Of a stretch of DNA of 6,014 nucleotides, positions 5,876 through 6,014 are shown one piece after another (the first letter of the stretch is position 1; every line of letters starts with the position of its first letter). The DNA is taken from assembly GCA_005883445.1 (NCBI GenBank), contig VAZL01000218.1, forward strand, positions 1 to 6,014. The letters run 5' to 3'. Below the pieces are notes generated by a model, which saw only the letters and a program-made list of their open reading frames with translations, was not told where the DNA came from and made no database searches. The position numbers and the translations under genes were made by a program. This DNA comes from Alphaproteobacteria bacterium. Its GTDB lineage: Bacteria; Pseudomonadota; Alphaproteobacteria; Rhizobiales; Xanthobacteraceae.

Positions 5876-5985
5876 AGCGCGCGCCGTCGTTTGCCGCCGG
5901 GGAGGACTTCGACTGGGGCGACCGCAGTCGCGAAATCGAGATCCACAACTACTACCGCGTGCCGCCGTATTGGGGCGCCTATTAG
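5872..5985 (+). pseudogene. Detached C-terminal tail of the PRC-barrel gene, frame shifted by one base
   Basis: In the frame one base back from the PRC-barrel gene, codons from TTG 5872 to the TAG at 5983-5985 read LKRAPSFAAGEDFDWGDRSR and then end in HNYYRVPPYWGAY. This acidic, aromatic tail is what I would expect to follow the TEE of a PRC-barrel protein of this kind. Adding one base near 5870 (for example GAG-CAA-TTG in place of GAG-AAT-TGA) joins both parts into one protein of about 127 residues. The sequence at the junction has no slippery heptamer, so a true deletion or a sequencing error is likelier than programmed frameshifting. The tail has no good start site of its own. Confidence 0.7.
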
Positions 5986-5990
5986 ACCGC

Positions 5991-6006
5991 TTGCGTGCGA
6001 ACGCAA
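5991..6006 (+). terminator. Small hairpin after the PRC-barrel tail, possible terminator
   Basis: TTGCGT (5991-5996) and ACGCAA (6001-6006) form a perfect 6-pair stem closed by GCGA, a GNRA-type tetraloop. It starts 5 bases after the TAG of the detached tail, where a transcript of the full-length gene would be expected to end. No T-run follows in the 8 bases left of the window, so it may be a stabilising 3' hairpin and not an intrinsic terminator. Confidence 0.35.
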
Positions 6007-6014
6007 TGCCACGG

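Noticed and set aside
5864..5878. Programmed -1 frameshifting at the PRC-barrel stop.
   Set aside because: The junction codons GAG-GAG-AAT-TGA contain no slippery heptamer, and the tRNA on AAT could not re-pair with GAA one base back.

Overview
The window reads as chromosome of a GC-rich alphaproteobacterium, most probably of the Hyphomicrobiales (the Bradyrhizobium / Xanthobacteraceae side). The basis is the strongly G/C-biased third codon position, the gene order ftsE-ftsX-ydcF-plsC, a DUF2125 protein (a family I know mainly from this group), a small PRC-barrel protein, and an exact match to the EcfG general-stress promoter pattern used by alphaproteobacteria. No tRNA, rRNA, CRISPR array, transposase or phage gene is visible.

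Layout. The left edge holds the first 37 codons of an unrecognised leftward gene. A 252-base divergent spacer follows, then a rightward cell-envelope block: ftsE (364-1023) and ftsX (1010-1990), overlapping by 14 bases; an anchored YdcF/ElyC-type DUF218 protein (2059-2748); and a PlsC-type 1-acylglycerol-3-phosphate acyltransferase (2873-3604). Converging on plsC is a ChaC-like gamma-glutamylcyclotransferase on the minus strand (3710-4240). Between them is an 86-base element with 15-base imperfect inverted ends (3634-3719), and its right arm supplies the chaC stop codon. Divergent from chaC is a membrane-anchored DUF2125 protein (4385-5503). Last comes a PRC-barrel gene (5606-5875) with an exact GGAAC-N17-CGTT promoter upstream. 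Its conserved-looking C-terminal tail lies in another frame (5872-5985), so the gene appears frameshifted.

How the genes fit together. FtsE and FtsX form an ABC-type complex that links the divisome to peptidoglycan remodelling. The YdcF-type protein is probably also an envelope factor, and PlsC makes phosphatidic acid for membrane phospholipids, so the first block is about building and dividing the envelope. ChaC would degrade glutathione in the cytoplasm. The DUF2125 protein is predicted to face the periplasm and has no known function. The PRC-barrel gene looks like a separate stress-controlled unit.

I found no clearly new multi-gene system. The observations most worth checking are the EcfG promoter with the frameshifted PRC-barrel gene behind it, the inverted-repeat element that ends chaC, the plsC start whose Shine-Dalgarno does not match its frame, and a possible leaderless chaC transcript.
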